A DNA stretch of 64,000 bases, taken from NCBI GenBank assembly GCA_039545315.1, contig BCIM01000001.1, forward strand, positions 1,668,807 through 1,732,806, in the 5' to 3' direction. Below, piece after piece: positions 22,801 to 34,657 of the stretch; the first letter of the stretch is position 1, and each line of letters opens with the position of its first letter. The notes below the pieces were generated by a model. The model ran no database searches, had not been told where the DNA came from, and saw nothing but the letters and a program-made list of their open reading frames with translations. The position numbers and the translations under genes were made by a program. The DNA is from Kondoa malvinella. Its lineage: Eukaryota > Basidiomycota > Agaricostilbomycetes > Agaricostilbales > Kondoaceae.

Positions 22801-22801
<1 letters not shown>

Positions 22802-22837
<36 letters not shown>
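22802..22837. repeat. (GA)n microsatellite
   Basis: About 18 uninterrupted GA dinucleotides (CT on the other strand). It sits 20 bp upstream of the ClpB-like gene's ATG, so it falls in that gene's 5' leader or core promoter. Pyrimidine tracts at this place are common in fungal leaders. Confidence 0.9.
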
Positions 22838-22842
<5 letters not shown>

Positions 22843-23048
22843 AAAGAAAATTTGCGCAAAAGTAACAGTATCAAGTGCTGCGGCACGATGCGGAAGATAG
22901 GACCTAATGCGTAACCGAAACAGAGAGGAAGCAGCGTTATGCAGACGTTATTCAGAACAGTATAGAGATAGTAAAGAGAAGGGCAGCAAGAAAGCACAAT
23001 CGCAGGTATATTGACACTCATATGTATCGAAAGCTGTTTAGTCGCAGG

Positions 23049-23399
23049 TCAGCGCTCTGTGTGGTGCCACGAACGGAAGGCTAACAAGTTCGATTTGACG
23101 TTCCGTTTGACAGACGACGCCTTGCCGTCCTCATATTCCACTGCCAGACATTAGCACGGCCTTGCCTTTCGCACCGAACAAAACTTACCTGCTGAAGCAC
23201 CACCTTCACCTGATCTTTCTTCGAGAGCTTTCATGAGCGCAGCATCCCTCTCTGCTATTGTATGCTTTCTGTCAGGCTCTTCTTCGCTCTTGTCTTGCGG
23301 CCGCGAGCTGTTTTCATTTTTTGGCTTTATTTCTTTCGCCAAGCGACAGGACTGCGACAGATTGCGCGCCAATAATCTTGATCTGACTACTTGATGCAT
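23049..23399 (-). CDS. Small basic protein, 100 residues, possibly mitochondrial
   Basis: Two exons (23049-23140 and 23189-23399) with a 48-nt intron give 100 residues. The N-terminus MHQVVRSRLLARNLSQSCRL is basic, hydroxylated and free of acidic residues, as in a mitochondrial targeting sequence. A Lys/Glu-rich central part follows, with AERDAALMKALEERSG. The family is not recognised. It shares a 134-bp divergent promoter with the 6-phosphogluconate dehydrogenase gene. Confidence 0.6.
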
Positions 23400-23533
23400 G
23401 CTGGCATGGCTCCAGCGACTGTTAACGTTGTTGATGGGGAACCTTACTTGATGGTTTATTCGGGCAAGCGCGTCATGGGGAATTCAAGGCACCTGTTGAC
23501 GCTGTACAGCGAACAAGGCAGAGCAGCGCAAAG

Positions 23534-25657
23534 ATGGAACATATCCTCATTCTCGGATCTGGCTCAAGTGCGTCGTGTTGTGCGAGTCTTATGTCCAACC
23601 TGACAGCTTCGGACAGTGGGTGGAGGCATGGCCTGTGAATCTCTATCAGCTTCAATTCGCTCAGGCTAATCAACACGATTGCGTTGCATAGCTCTCTTTG
23701 CGGAGAAAGGCAGCTCCGTCAGTCTGTTTGACAAGGACGCGAAAGCTGTGGACGCCATCATCGAGACGACGCAAAGCAATAAAAAGGTTTGAACAGCCTA
23801 TGACTGCATAATACTGCACTAATTTATGATATAGATCAAGAAGGATCAAGTCCGAGGCTTTACGGACTTGAAGGAGTTTATGAACTCGTCACCAAAAGAT
23901 CAAGCTCATAGGATCATCGTCCTCTCGCTGCCACACGGTAGTGTAGTCGACAAGCTGATTGACGAGATGGAAGGTGTGTGAAGTCCCTCTGAGCTTCTAT
24001 CTAGCTGATCGTGTGCATAGGCTTCTTTGACAAGGGCGACATTGTATTGGACTGTGGTAATGAGTGGTATCAGAACACTGAGCGTCGACAAAACAGGTGC
24101 TCCGAAGCCTCTTTCGGCAAAGGTCCAGTACACTGGATGGGAGTCGGGGTGTCGGGCGGATATCAAGCAGCTCGACGGGGCCCTTCATTCAGCCCAGGAG
24201 GCGACAAGGAGGTCTACGACAAAGTGGCTCATCTGCTCAATGCGTGGGCTGTCAATGATAAGAAGGGCAACCCTTGTGCGCAGTACATCGGTCCAAGAGG
24301 TGCTGGCCATCACGTAAAGGTAGGTTTTTGCCTTTCGCCTGTCTTTGGCAGTAGCTCATGATGGCCTAGTGTCTGCACAATGGTATCGAGCAGGCTGAGC
24401 TCTCGGCAATTTGCGAGGTTTATACTCTCCTTCGCCATACTTTGGACCTATCGAACGACGAATGCGGAGATATCTTTGAAAAATGGGGCGACAAAGGTGG
24501 TCTTTCGGGTAACTTCTTGATTGTGAGTCTGCAACTTTCTTATCAGCATGATCATTCGCTCGAGCTAACAATGCTTTCAGCAAATCGGTTCACAAATCAC
24601 CCATTTCAAGCAAGGCGATGGCATCAAGAACAACAAAGGCATTGTAGACGACATTGAGGACAAGGTGACGCAAGATGCAGACGATAGTGAAGGCACTGGT
24701 AAGCCCACGCTAGCCGTATCACGACATTGGTTTTGACGTTGCCGATGCAGGCGTATGGTCCATCTGGGAAGCGGCGACTCGACATGTAGCTGCTCCAAGT
24801 ATTGCAACTGCTCACTTCTTGCGTCTGGTGTCTGCAAATCGAGGAGAGCGAGAACAAGTCATCAAACACATGAACCTGCCGCAGCCAAGTAAAGCGCCTG
24901 CAAATCTGAACAAGGAAGAATTCATCAACAAGCTACACGAGTGAGTCTTTCGTAAAAGAGCTAAAAGAGCGCTGATGCATCTTACTCAGCGCATTACACG
25001 TCTGTATTCTCGCTGCTTTCATTCAAGGTCTCAATGTAAGTAAACAACCTTGTAGACCGCGAGCCCAAAGACCAATGCTGCTGTTTCCCAGGTCATCTCA
25101 AGAGCCTCGAAAGATGAGAAATGGGAAGTCTCGCTCGAGCGTTGCATTCAGATCTGGCGCGCAGGTATGTCTTCTTGTGGATGTATCGACGTTGCTAAAT
25201 TATCTTCAACAGGCTGTATCATTCAGTCCGACGGTATCGCCGATCTCCTCGAGCCCGTCTTCCACAAAGACCCTCATCTAATCAATGTGTTGCTGGACAA
25301 GAGCGTGTCGCAAGAAGCGGCAAAGAGCTATTCCGCCTTGAAGGATGTTGTGGCCTTGGCTATTCAAGTAGATGCGGTTGTACCTGCGCTTTCTAGCACC
25401 CTCGAATACCTCAAGTCTGTCGCTGGCAAGAGCCTGCCTACTTCTTTCGAGGAGACAGAGATGGACTACTGTTGGTCTACCTCTACCTGGGGTGTTGATT
25501 TCAGCTAATTGTATCCTGATAGTCGGACACCATAATTATGACCTCAAGTCTGAGCACGCAATGGAGCCAAAGAAGGGTGCCCATCACAGTAGGTTCTGCC
25601 TTTCTGCTTTTAAACCTAAACTCATTACTTTCATTAGCTGAATTCAAACCGGCATGA
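23534..25657 (+). CDS. 6-phosphogluconate dehydrogenase family protein
   Basis: Thirteen exons sum to 503 codons: 23534-23567, 23617-23634, 23692-23786, 23835-23973, 24021-24319, 24370-24522, 24581-24698, 24751-24940, 24990-25035, 25092-25164, 25213-25470, 25523-25588, 25638-25657. The Rossmann motif ILILGSGSMGGGMAS is assembled across two introns (exon 2 is 18 nt). GVSGGYQAARRGPSFSPGG stands where the classical enzyme has its substrate loop. HVKCLHNGIE (about 193-202) keeps the catalytic Lys and Glu. The C-terminal all-helical domain is complete. Classical enzymes oxidise 6-phosphogluconate to ribulose 5-phosphate with NADP+ in the oxidative pentose phosphate pathway. The first motif and the substrate loop differ from the usual form (GVSGGEEGAR), so this may be a divergent paralogue rather than the main housekeeping enzyme. 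Confidence 0.85.
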
Positions 25658-25778
25658 AGAGTACTCTAGCGGAACTGCCATCACTTGTCTATAGCATACA
25701 ATGTGCATATACAATCATCTACTTTCTAATCCTGAGCTGGTACAATTGGCTAATAATACAGTCTCGCTTTTACACCCT

Positions 25779-28451
25779 TCACTTCTTCGCCGATAACTCT
25801 GTCTGCCTTTCTTTCAGGCGCTCCCACGCTGGTTCATCTTCAAATGTTGCCTTTGTCTTGCCCAAGAATGATCTGAGAATACTTCGGGCTTGATATTGCC
25901 AGTCTTTCAGAACCAATTCGCCGTCTTGTTCCCTTGATCCGGTGTTTTCTAGCACATCAACGATGTCTTCGACATCTTGACAGGCCTCGAGGAACAGCTT
26001 GCGGTTACTGGCCAAATCTGAATCCTGAGCGACGCCGCAACGATAGGCTTTGAGGTGATCTTCGACGCTTCCCTTCAGATCGCCTACCCATCGCAGAAGT
26101 CGAGCATGAGCCAGGAAGATGCGCGCATTCGAAGAGAACCGAGTCAGCAGAGTCTGGTCGAATAGCTCTTGCACTCGGGCTGCCAGTCCTCTTGCATGAT
26201 CTTCAGCTACAGCAGCAGCAGCGTCCTGAGTGACAGCATCGACGAGTCTTTCCAGTACAGGGAGATCAACACAAGCATCTTGATCCTTCTCTGACCGGAG
26301 CTCTACTATCTTTCGAAGAGCGCGACAGGCTTCTGAGAATTCGCCAACGTCGATCGCAATGACCATATAGTTCTGCCAGATGCGCCACGACTCGTAGCTG
26401 TATCGAATAGCTTGTCGCAAGCATTGGAAGGCGGCACGCTTGCGAGAATGCGGCAAGGCCGGGGCATCAGACGGAAGAGCTGAAACCTTCTTCGGCGTCG
26501 GTCCGTCCTCTTCTTCATCCGAGAGCACTTCTGGCTGGGGAACTTCATCATCCTCTTTGTCGACCATGCGTAGATGCACACTGGCAAGATTGTTCCAGCT
26601 CTCGCCATCTTCATCATCCAGCGCAACGCATCTCGCAAACGCCTCTTCAGCTCCAGCCCAAGCATCCCTCTTCAGCTCACTACACCCAAGGATGAACCAA
26701 GACCGAATATGAAGCGGATAGATGGCCGTCGCTCTCCTCAAGCACTCTGACGCCTGTTCGTATCGGCCAGCAGCGAAATGATGGCCACCTAACGACCTCA
26801 TCGCTCTGCTGCTCGATTGGCCCGACACTTCCCAAGCTTTCTCATACCACTCTGGCTTCTTTTCCAAATCGCCTAGAGCACACCACAATTTCGCTTCACG
26901 AGTTTTACTCATCCGCGCACTTTGCCGACCACTTCGAGCCCGCATGACATTGTCACTCTCACTCATCCGACCTTCCAACAACTCTTTGACCACTTTGATC
27001 CCTTTATCTGCTCTTCCACCAGAAGCATAACATTGAACCACATCTTCCCACATTTCCAGTCGTTCGAAAATCTCCAACGCAGACTTGACTACGCCAATGC
27101 CCAAGAAACGTTTCGCCAATTCCTTTTCTAATTCCCATTTGGAAGGTAAAGCCAGATCATGAAAGTATTTCAAACGCTCTGAAACAGGCGCGCCAGTTTC
27201 TTTCAGACCTTCAGGAGTAGAAGAAAGTCGTAGTTGATCTACAAGAGATTGGATTTGCAAAACACCTCTTTCGACTGTTCGAGTTCGTTGTGATTCGAGT
27301 CGAGAGCGCATGAGCAGTCCCATTGAATGAACGGACCAGTTCTCTGAAGCGTCCAGGACTCTGGTGACGAATGTAGCTATTTGGTTCGTTGTTAGACCGT
27401 GCGAGGGTGAATCGTTGGCGTGGTTGAAACTGAGTGCTAGCAGGAGGGATTGATCTAGTGGATGTAAAGGTGGTTGATTGTTCAGGTCAATGGTCTTTAG
27501 TGCTGGGCGGGAGGATGATTCAGAAGAGAGGGAAGTGAAAGCTGTCTTCTCTAAAAGGGTGTCATCGTTCAGTGCGAGAGTTTCCGGATTGTCGGACGAA
27601 GCTGGTGTTGATTTCCGAGAGACGAAATCGGGTCTGTCACGACCACGAGCGAGGACGACAAGCTGGGCTTTCTCATCTTGTTGGAATTTGGTTCGCTTGC
27701 CTAGTCTTCCCGTCAATTCATACTCTAGGCCAGCTTCAGATGCAGCTTGTAAAAAGAGCAGAGCAGATTTCCGTTCGGACGAGGGCGTATTGATGGAGAT
27801 GATGCGGTGATAGTGACCTAGTAGAAGAGTCTGCGAGGCGATGTGGTCAATCTCGGTACGAGGTAGAGAGTCGCGGTATGCTTCTAAGTCTTTCAGCAGG
27901 CGTTCAGGTAGGAGGACTGGCTCATCCAAAATGCGGAGATGGAGTAGTGAAGCCTTGATTCGCCAAGAAGCGATTGAAGGGAGCGACCATTGTATTAACC
28001 GAGACATTTCGTCGAGACCAAGAAGTTGCCTAGCGAGTAACAGAAAGGTTGCATGCCTTGTCAAGTGGTATATGGGTTCGCCAGACAAGCTGAGCGCCAG
28101 AACGGCGTTTTCGTTCAATACCTCTTCTTTCACATCGGTAAAAAGCGATGCAGGTTCTTGCGAAAGTTCCGGACCAGTCCAATTGGTCTGCACGAAAGCT
28201 TGAAGCAGAGACACAGCAACAGAGAGCAAGACGAGTTGTAGATCTGGGTCATCCGCTTTGGCAGGTAAATTCATGCAAGGCGTCCCATCGTTCAACTTGA
28301 ACAGATCCAGCTCTTGAACAGTAGAGTCGGTCAACACTTCAATGAATGAGCCTTCCACTGCTAATTTGGCCAATCTCTGTCCATTTGACAAGTTTGAAGA
28401 TTTTGATGACCGCCAGTCGGAAGACAGCAACGAGAGTTCGGCGGTTTGCAT
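25779..28451 (-). CDS. EMW1: TTC27/EMW1 tetratricopeptide protein
   Basis: One uninterrupted frame of 890 codons from ATG 28451, striking in a window where almost every other gene has several introns. The C-terminal half has TPR units: WEDVVQCYASGGRADKGI, WFILGCSELKRDAWAGAEEA, then ALDDEDGESWNNLASVHLRM, and AFQCLRQAIRYSYESWRIW. The N-terminal half is helical and matches the long leader region of TTC27. Yeast EMW1 is essential and linked to cell-wall integrity; the mammalian protein has been tied to protein assembly. The gene converges on the dehydrogenase, with 121 bp between stops. Confidence 0.82.
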   Translation of the reverse strand: MQTAELSLLSSDWRSSKSSNLSNGQRLAKLAVEGSFIEVLTDSTVQELDLFKLNDGTPCMNLPAKADDPDLQLVLLSVAVSLLQAFVQTNWTGPELSQEPASLFTDVKEEVLNENAVLALSLSGEPIYHLTRHATFLLLARQLLGLDEMSRLIQWSLPSIASWRIKASLLHLRILDEPVLLPERLLKDLEAYRDSLPRTEIDHIASQTLLLGHYHRIISINTPSSERKSALLFLQAASEAGLEYELTGRLGKRTKFQQDEKAQLVVLARGRDRPDFVSRKSTPASSDNPETLALNDDTLLEKTAFTSLSSESSSRPALKTIDLNNQPPLHPLDQSLLLALSFNHANDSPSHGLTTNQIATFVTRVLDASENWSVHSMGLLMRSRLESQRTRTVERGVLQIQSLVDQLRLSSTPEGLKETGAPVSERLKYFHDLALPSKWELEKELAKRFLGIGVVKSALEIFERLEMWEDVVQCYASGGRADKGIKVVKELLEGRMSESDNVMRARSGRQSARMSKTREAKLWCALGDLEKKPEWYEKAWEVSGQSSSRAMRSLGGHHFAAGRYEQASECLRRATAIYPLHIRSWFILGCSELKRDAWAGAEEAFARCVALDDEDGESWNNLASVHLRMVDKEDDEVPQPEVLSDEEEDGPTPKKVSALPSDAPALPHSRKRAAFQCLRQAIRYSYESWRIWQNYMVIAIDVGEFSEACRALRKIVELRSEKDQDACVDLPVLERLVDAVTQDAAAAVAEDHARGLAARVQELFDQTLLTRFSSNARIFLAHARLLRWVGDLKGSVEDHLKAYRCGVAQDSDLASNRKLFLEACQDVEDIVDVLENTGSREQDGELVLKDWQYQARSILRSFLGKTKATFEDEPAWERLKERQTELSAKK

Positions 28452-29284
28452 GACCTGCGCGTATATGAGCTACGTTCATACAGCAGTGTTAGGCTGACTG
28501 ACAGCTGGGCTAGTCTCTGGTGCAGGCGACATGCTCGACTCGAAAGAAAAAGTGAATAGGTTGATCCCAAACCGTCACGATACCTTGAACTGGCTGAATG
28601 ATACCGCACAGTGCTTTGATACCCTAGAGCTTCTTCTGCAGGCACAGCAATCAAAATATCTCTTCAAATCGGCAAAGGCTTGCCTGCTCTCGCTCCACGC
28701 TTTCAACTATCTTTGAGTTTGCCATGCCGCGTTACTGCCTACCCTGGGTTCAATATCTGTCAGTTCTCTTCTTCGCCGCCGGTCACTCGTCGCGTCCTCC
28801 AACCAGGCATGCAGTGTATTCTGGTCTTTCATCGAAAACGCAAGACTTGTGAAGCATACTGAATCTGATGGCATTGTTGCAATATCAAGACAGTCCTGTT
28901 TCTCGCTTGAGAGCTGCTTGCACAGTGGAAATCCCGACATAAGGTTCAAATGCAAAATTATGTTCGATGATATCGAAACTAGCTGTGCCCAATAAGCGCT
29001 CTTCAAACTGTAAGACCGTCCGAACCTTCCATCAATAGTGCCTCTCGATTCTCGGCATGACCGGCGTGCTGGCTGTGCGCAAAAGTATCGCCTTCCGGAT
29101 AGCGGCGTCTGCTTCTGTTCGCTGAACAAGCCCTCTTGCTTTCAACCGCAACCATCTCTTGTTGCGCCCAGTCTCAATTTCGATCTCTAACCTGATATCC
29201 TACTTTCAAGCCAGTGTTGTCTGGCCTTAGTGACGTTCGTGCTTCTCTGCTGGTCATCGAATCTTTGAGCTTACCTATCGCCAG
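28452..29284. other. Spacer between EMW1 and the unknown plus-strand gene
   Basis: 833 bp. A minus-strand frame of up to 140 codons (28707-29129) exists but opens with TTG, has no proper upstream ATG and an unconvincing composition. A divergent promoter is expected here. I see nothing else I can support. Confidence 0.4.
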
Positions 29285-30055
29285 ATGAATCACTCCAATA
29301 TGCCGCCAGCAAAAACTGTATTCACCAGTTGGTCACTTTCTTGGACGTACGCGCTTTGTCATGCTTTACGATATGCCGATCGAGTCATACAGAACAAGAG
29401 TGGCAAGGTCTACGAGGGCGAAGATCGAATGAACATCTTGCTAACGAATGTTTGGCTGGTCGGAGCTCTTCCTCGTCATTTCGCTGACCGAGCAATGGAT
29501 CTCAAAGAAATTCTGTTAACCGATTCTGTACGGAAATATCTCGACGACGACCTAAAGAGAGAACATTCGGTGCAACCATCCAAATGGCTCCCCAATATGC
29601 TTGCGAGGGCTGAAAAAGAACAAGAGGTGCTTGTGTTCGGTGCTATTCCGGAATCGGCATACTTCAGCGTCTCACTTGCTACATTACTGGGACCGAATGT
29701 GTTAGGTCTGTGGCCAATGGCTGCGAACGGCTTGGCCAAGATGTTTTACTCGCGCGAATTGCCTCCCTTCATGAACAATCGCCAACGTCTATGTGCGGCA
29801 ATTTATGGCAATGAGCTAACAACTGAGCAAGTTGCACTGCGTTGGACAAGACCTGGGCCTGCATCCTCCGGCAGATTTGGTAGACCGATAAGGCAGGTCC
29901 CAGAAGTCCAGCGAAAGCAGCACGAAGCGGAGGACGTCGAGATTCGTCAACTTCTTCAACACGCCATTGAGCAATTCCGCCTCAATGGGCACATGACGGC
30001 GGTGTATTGGTCCAGCGCAGTGCTGGGCGAAATTTGCTGGAAGAAGCGGGACTGA
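29285..30055 (+). CDS. Hypothetical protein, 256 residues
   Basis: A single-exon frame from ATG 29285. The chain is mixed alpha/beta with a helical N-terminus (WSLSWTYALCHALRYADRVI) and a hydrophobic middle (SVSLATLLGPNVLGLWPM). A basic/proline stretch follows (RPGPASSGRFGRPIRQVP), then a final helix. No signal peptide or certain membrane span is seen. I do not recognise a family. Intronless structure and a full-length open frame argue that it is real, but expression evidence would be needed for the start. Confidence 0.55.
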   Translation: MNHSNMPPAKTVFTSWSLSWTYALCHALRYADRVIQNKSGKVYEGEDRMNILLTNVWLVGALPRHFADRAMDLKEILLTDSVRKYLDDDLKREHSVQPSKWLPNMLARAEKEQEVLVFGAIPESAYFSVSLATLLGPNVLGLWPMAANGLAKMFYSRELPPFMNNRQRLCAAIYGNELTTEQVALRWTRPGPASSGRFGRPIRQVPEVQRKQHEAEDVEIRQLLQHAIEQFRLNGHMTAVYWSSAVLGEICWKKRD

Positions 30056-30372
30056 CCTGGATATGCCTTGAAATGATTTCTCCTTGTACTTAGTCTTATC
30101 TACCCTTGATATGTGCCTGCTGCACTCGAAGTTGTTTCTGCATGGACTGTCAGACCATCTCAGTCACCTATAGCTTGTCACTCAGCAACCGCGATATCAC
30201 GCCTCGACACTGCAAACACTTGCAGATTATATCCACTTAGGGCTCTATACCACTCAGGCTGCTTCATAGCGCGGAAAGACGCCAAACCTATCGTTGTCGC
30301 TTTGATCTCGCGCATCTCACAGTCTCACTTCCTCCCCGGCGCTGCTAGCAGTGCTGCACGAACTCCACAACC
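30056..30372. other. Spacer and putative ARL1 leader
   Basis: 317 bp between the unknown gene's stop and the proposed split ARL1 start codon. It should hold the ARL1 promoter and 5' leader. No separate gene is seen. Confidence 0.4.
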
Positions 30373-31235
<863 letters not shown>

Positions 31236-31455
31236 CGACAAGTCTGTCTGCTGTTTATATGCATTACTTCGTGGCTCGACCCGAGACCTGAATTGCTGGC
31301 GGTTCCTGTTGCCATCTGCAGCCAATATGCAAAGCACGCGGATGCTTTTGAGCCGACTGAGGAGGAAACAGCTCAGCTTCAATAGCCGCATAGCGACAAC
31401 TTGTAGACCTAGTACTACCTATCTGAACGGAATAGCTTCTTTTACCTGCACCAGC

Positions 31456-34400
31456 ATGTCAGTTGATACCCGCTCCTCGGAGGATATCCAATCGCTCATC
31501 CACGAACTTCGCAAGCTGACTTATGATTCATTTGACGAAGATGAAGAGGTCGACAATTTGGCTGTTGACTCGAATGCGACTTCCTTGAACAAGAATGCGG
31601 AAGAGCGCAAGAGGCCTGGATTGGAGCATTCAAGCTCTCATACAGCAAATGGCCGGCCTGTGAAAGATTCAGCTGAAACGACACAGCATGACTCGAATGA
31701 CCTCAAAGTTGCTTCGACATCAGAAGGCACAGCAGAGCCAAAGAAGACATCTAAGAAGGCCGCTCTAATCCGATCGACTGACTATATCGTTCCTTCTACC
31801 TTAGGCGAAAGAGTATTGACATCCTGGCGAATGCAAGATCATGCCTATCAGAAAGATCCTTGTCCTTTTCCCACGAGAGCTCGTGGGCTGTTTACGGAAG
31901 TGTATGAAGGCCAGCCGAGGATAGTGACGAGGGGTTACGACAAGTTCTTCAATGTCGGCGAGGTTTCTTGGACAAAGGTTTGGTCTTTGTGGATGGGTTG
32001 AAATCCCGCTCATTTGTTGTGCAGTGGGAAAACATGCAAGACTTGACTGCAGCGCCTTATTATCTTACTGTGAAATCGAACGGCTGCATTATCTTCATCT
32101 CTGCGCTATCACCTACCGAGCTATTGGTCACTTCGAAGCATTCTCTGGGTCAAGTCAAAGATGCACCTGTCTCTCACGCTGAGAAGGGAGAAGAGTGGCT
32201 TGACAAGACTCTCGCCTCTGCTAGCAAGACTAGGGAGGACCTAGCTTCTGAACTTTGGTCGAATAATCTCACCGCTGTAGCAGAGGTACGCCGTTCACTG
32301 TCTGCCTCAATTCAATCTAATTACAGATCAGCTATGTGACGACTCTTTCGAAGAACACGTCCTTCCCTACTCGCCCAAAGAAACCGGTCTACACTTACAC
32401 GGCCTGAACCGCAATTCTCGCACCCTTCTTACATTACCTCCTGCATCGGTAACATCCTTTGCGCAAAAGTATGGGTTTTTGGAAACGGCTTATATTGTCC
32501 TTGATACTCTGTCGGAAGTCAAGAATTTCACCGACGAATGCGCTAAAAGCGGCATGTGGGAAGGAAAGTATGTCGAAGGGTTTGTAGTGCGCTGTCATTT
32601 CGCCCACCCTTCAGCTTCCGGATCATGTGCGTCGAGTGAGGAAGAAGCGCAAGAAATGTTCTTCTTCAAAGTCAAATTCGAGGAGCCGTATTTGCGCTGG
32701 CGGGAGTGGAGAGAAGTGACAAAGCGGATGGTCAAGTTCAACGAAGATAAGATTAAGAATGAACAAGAAGCTGAAGCAGCGCGGCAGCAGAAGGCTGCCG
32801 CTAAGGAGGCAGCGAGATTGAGAAAGAAGGAAGCTGACGAGGCCAGATTGAAAGCAGAGGGGAAAGAGTCGTCTTCACAAGAGGCTAAGGATAAGGAGGC
32901 CAAGAAAGCAGCCGGTGTAGCATATGGCGAGATGATGCAAGCCCAAAAGCGAATGCAAGCGCAAGCTGCCGAGTCTGCCGATCTGGTATATGGCATCAAG
33001 CTGAGCAAGATCCAACATCCTCAGACCAAGTCATACGTTTCCTGGGTCGCCAAAGCACTGTCAGAGCATCCAGATTGGTTTGCTGATTTCATCCAGAACA
33101 AAGGCATTGTTCGCATTCGAGATCGCTACCTCGATTACGAAACAGAGCATGGACTAATCGTACCTCAAGCTGTCAATGAAGAGAAACGACCTTTCGATCG
33201 GACGCTACTAGTCACGATCGCTGTTCCTGGCTGTGGTAAGTCTGCTGCATAGCGGCTGCAGCTCCAGCTGATCATAAGTTACAGGCAAAACACTCATGAG
33301 CGTGGCTCTGTCTCATCTCTTCGGCTTCGGACATACTCAGAGCGACGACGTAGAGGCCAAGTCTACCAAAGCGCTTTTCAAAGTCAACATTGTGACGGAG
33401 CTGTCAAAGCATGAAGTGGTCATAGCTGATAGGTAGGCTAGTCTGTTCATTGTATACTGTGCTTGCTGATGACAAGATCACGTTCACAGGAACAACCACG
33501 AAGTTGATCTGCGCGGCGACCTGGCAACACTCGTCTCCTCCAAAAAGGTCACTCAGCAGCACAGTGTTCGGCTGATCGCACTCAACTGGACGGTTGAGAA
33601 GCTGCCGGGCAACTTGCTGCATCGGCATTGTACCGACCGTATCCTTGGTCGAGGCGAGAAGCATCAATCTCTGCGGCCAGATCCAGTCAATCAGCAGCAT
33701 GAATTCATCTTCTCTCGCTTTGTGCGAGCGCATGAGCCATTCAACGAGGCGCTCAATGGCGATTCTGATGGTCATTTTGATGCGGTCGTCAACATTGATC
33801 CTTCCCTATCCAAATTCGACATGCTACGCTCCATCACTTCCGATCTTTGTCCTCTACTTTCGCTTGAAGTCCCGTCAGAGCAAGATCTTCTCGAGGCTCT
33901 GCAGAAGGCCGAACAATATGCGCCGAAGGTCTACAAAAAGCAGGAGGAATTAACTGCCAAAGTCCGGTACTACGGCATCGCACTCGAGATTGACCTGGCA
34001 TCCTTCTTGGATCGAGTCATCGACTCTTCCGGTCCAGCGAACGATTTCCTTGCCGAGCTCAAGAAGAACGGCAGAGTAGAGCAACGCCCGCATGTCACCA
34101 TAGTACACGAGAAGGAAGTCTCTGATAAGTCTCTTTCGGAAGAGCAGAGAAAGGTGTACGAGGACCTATGGTCAAGCTGCGAGAGTCTAGCGGGACAGAA
34201 GAAGGACGTCAAACTGACCCTTGGGCCGAGACTGGTCTGGGATGGCAGATGTATGAGTCTGGAAGTATCGCAGCTCAGTGAAGGGCACTGGGGCAGCGCA
34301 GAGAGGATGAAGTCGTTCCATGTCACTGTTGGCACGGCGAGGAAGGATATTAATGGTGTAGAGGGTAAATGGTTGATGACATGGCTTGAGCAAGGCAGGA

Positions 34401-34483
34401 AGAAGAGTCAAGCTGGGCAAGAGATGCAGGTGGTCGAGATCGGGCAGCATGAGGTAGAAGGCAGAGTTAAAGGTTTGATTTGA
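31456..34483 (+). CDS. TRL1: tRNA ligase TRL1
   Basis: Five exons (31456-31977, 32025-32285, 32332-33235, 33285-33432, 33490-34483) give 942 residues. The three enzymatic parts are in fungal order. The adenylyltransferase has TVKSNGCIIF, with the nucleotidyl Lys at about 191. The kinase has Walker A VPGCGKT at about 560, split by an intron. The cyclic phosphodiesterase carries the two motifs HVTIVHEKE and FHVTVGTAR near the C-terminus. The enzyme joins exon halves of intron-containing tRNAs and, in fungi, the HAC1-type mRNA of the unfolded protein response. An in-frame ATG at 31327 would add 43 residues that are basic and Ser/Thr-rich, like a mitochondrial presequence. A charged linker of about 90 residues precedes the ligase core. 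The tRNA-Asp gene in this window needs this enzyme. Confidence 0.9.
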
Positions 34484-34657
34484 GGTATATGGCATGATGA
34501 TACCCTAGCATTGTGATATGAGCATTAGAGATACACCGTCAAAGTCAACAAGGGAGCATCTCAAACAAGCAATTGTACAATTCACACGCTGGACATTCAC
34601 ATTCCACCTCACACTCAGAGACACCCTATCAAGCACCAAAAACAACCCCGACGGCTT

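Noticed and set aside
28707..29129. Minus-strand frame of 140 codons
   Set aside because: No ATG near its start, no splice partners and no recognisable domain.
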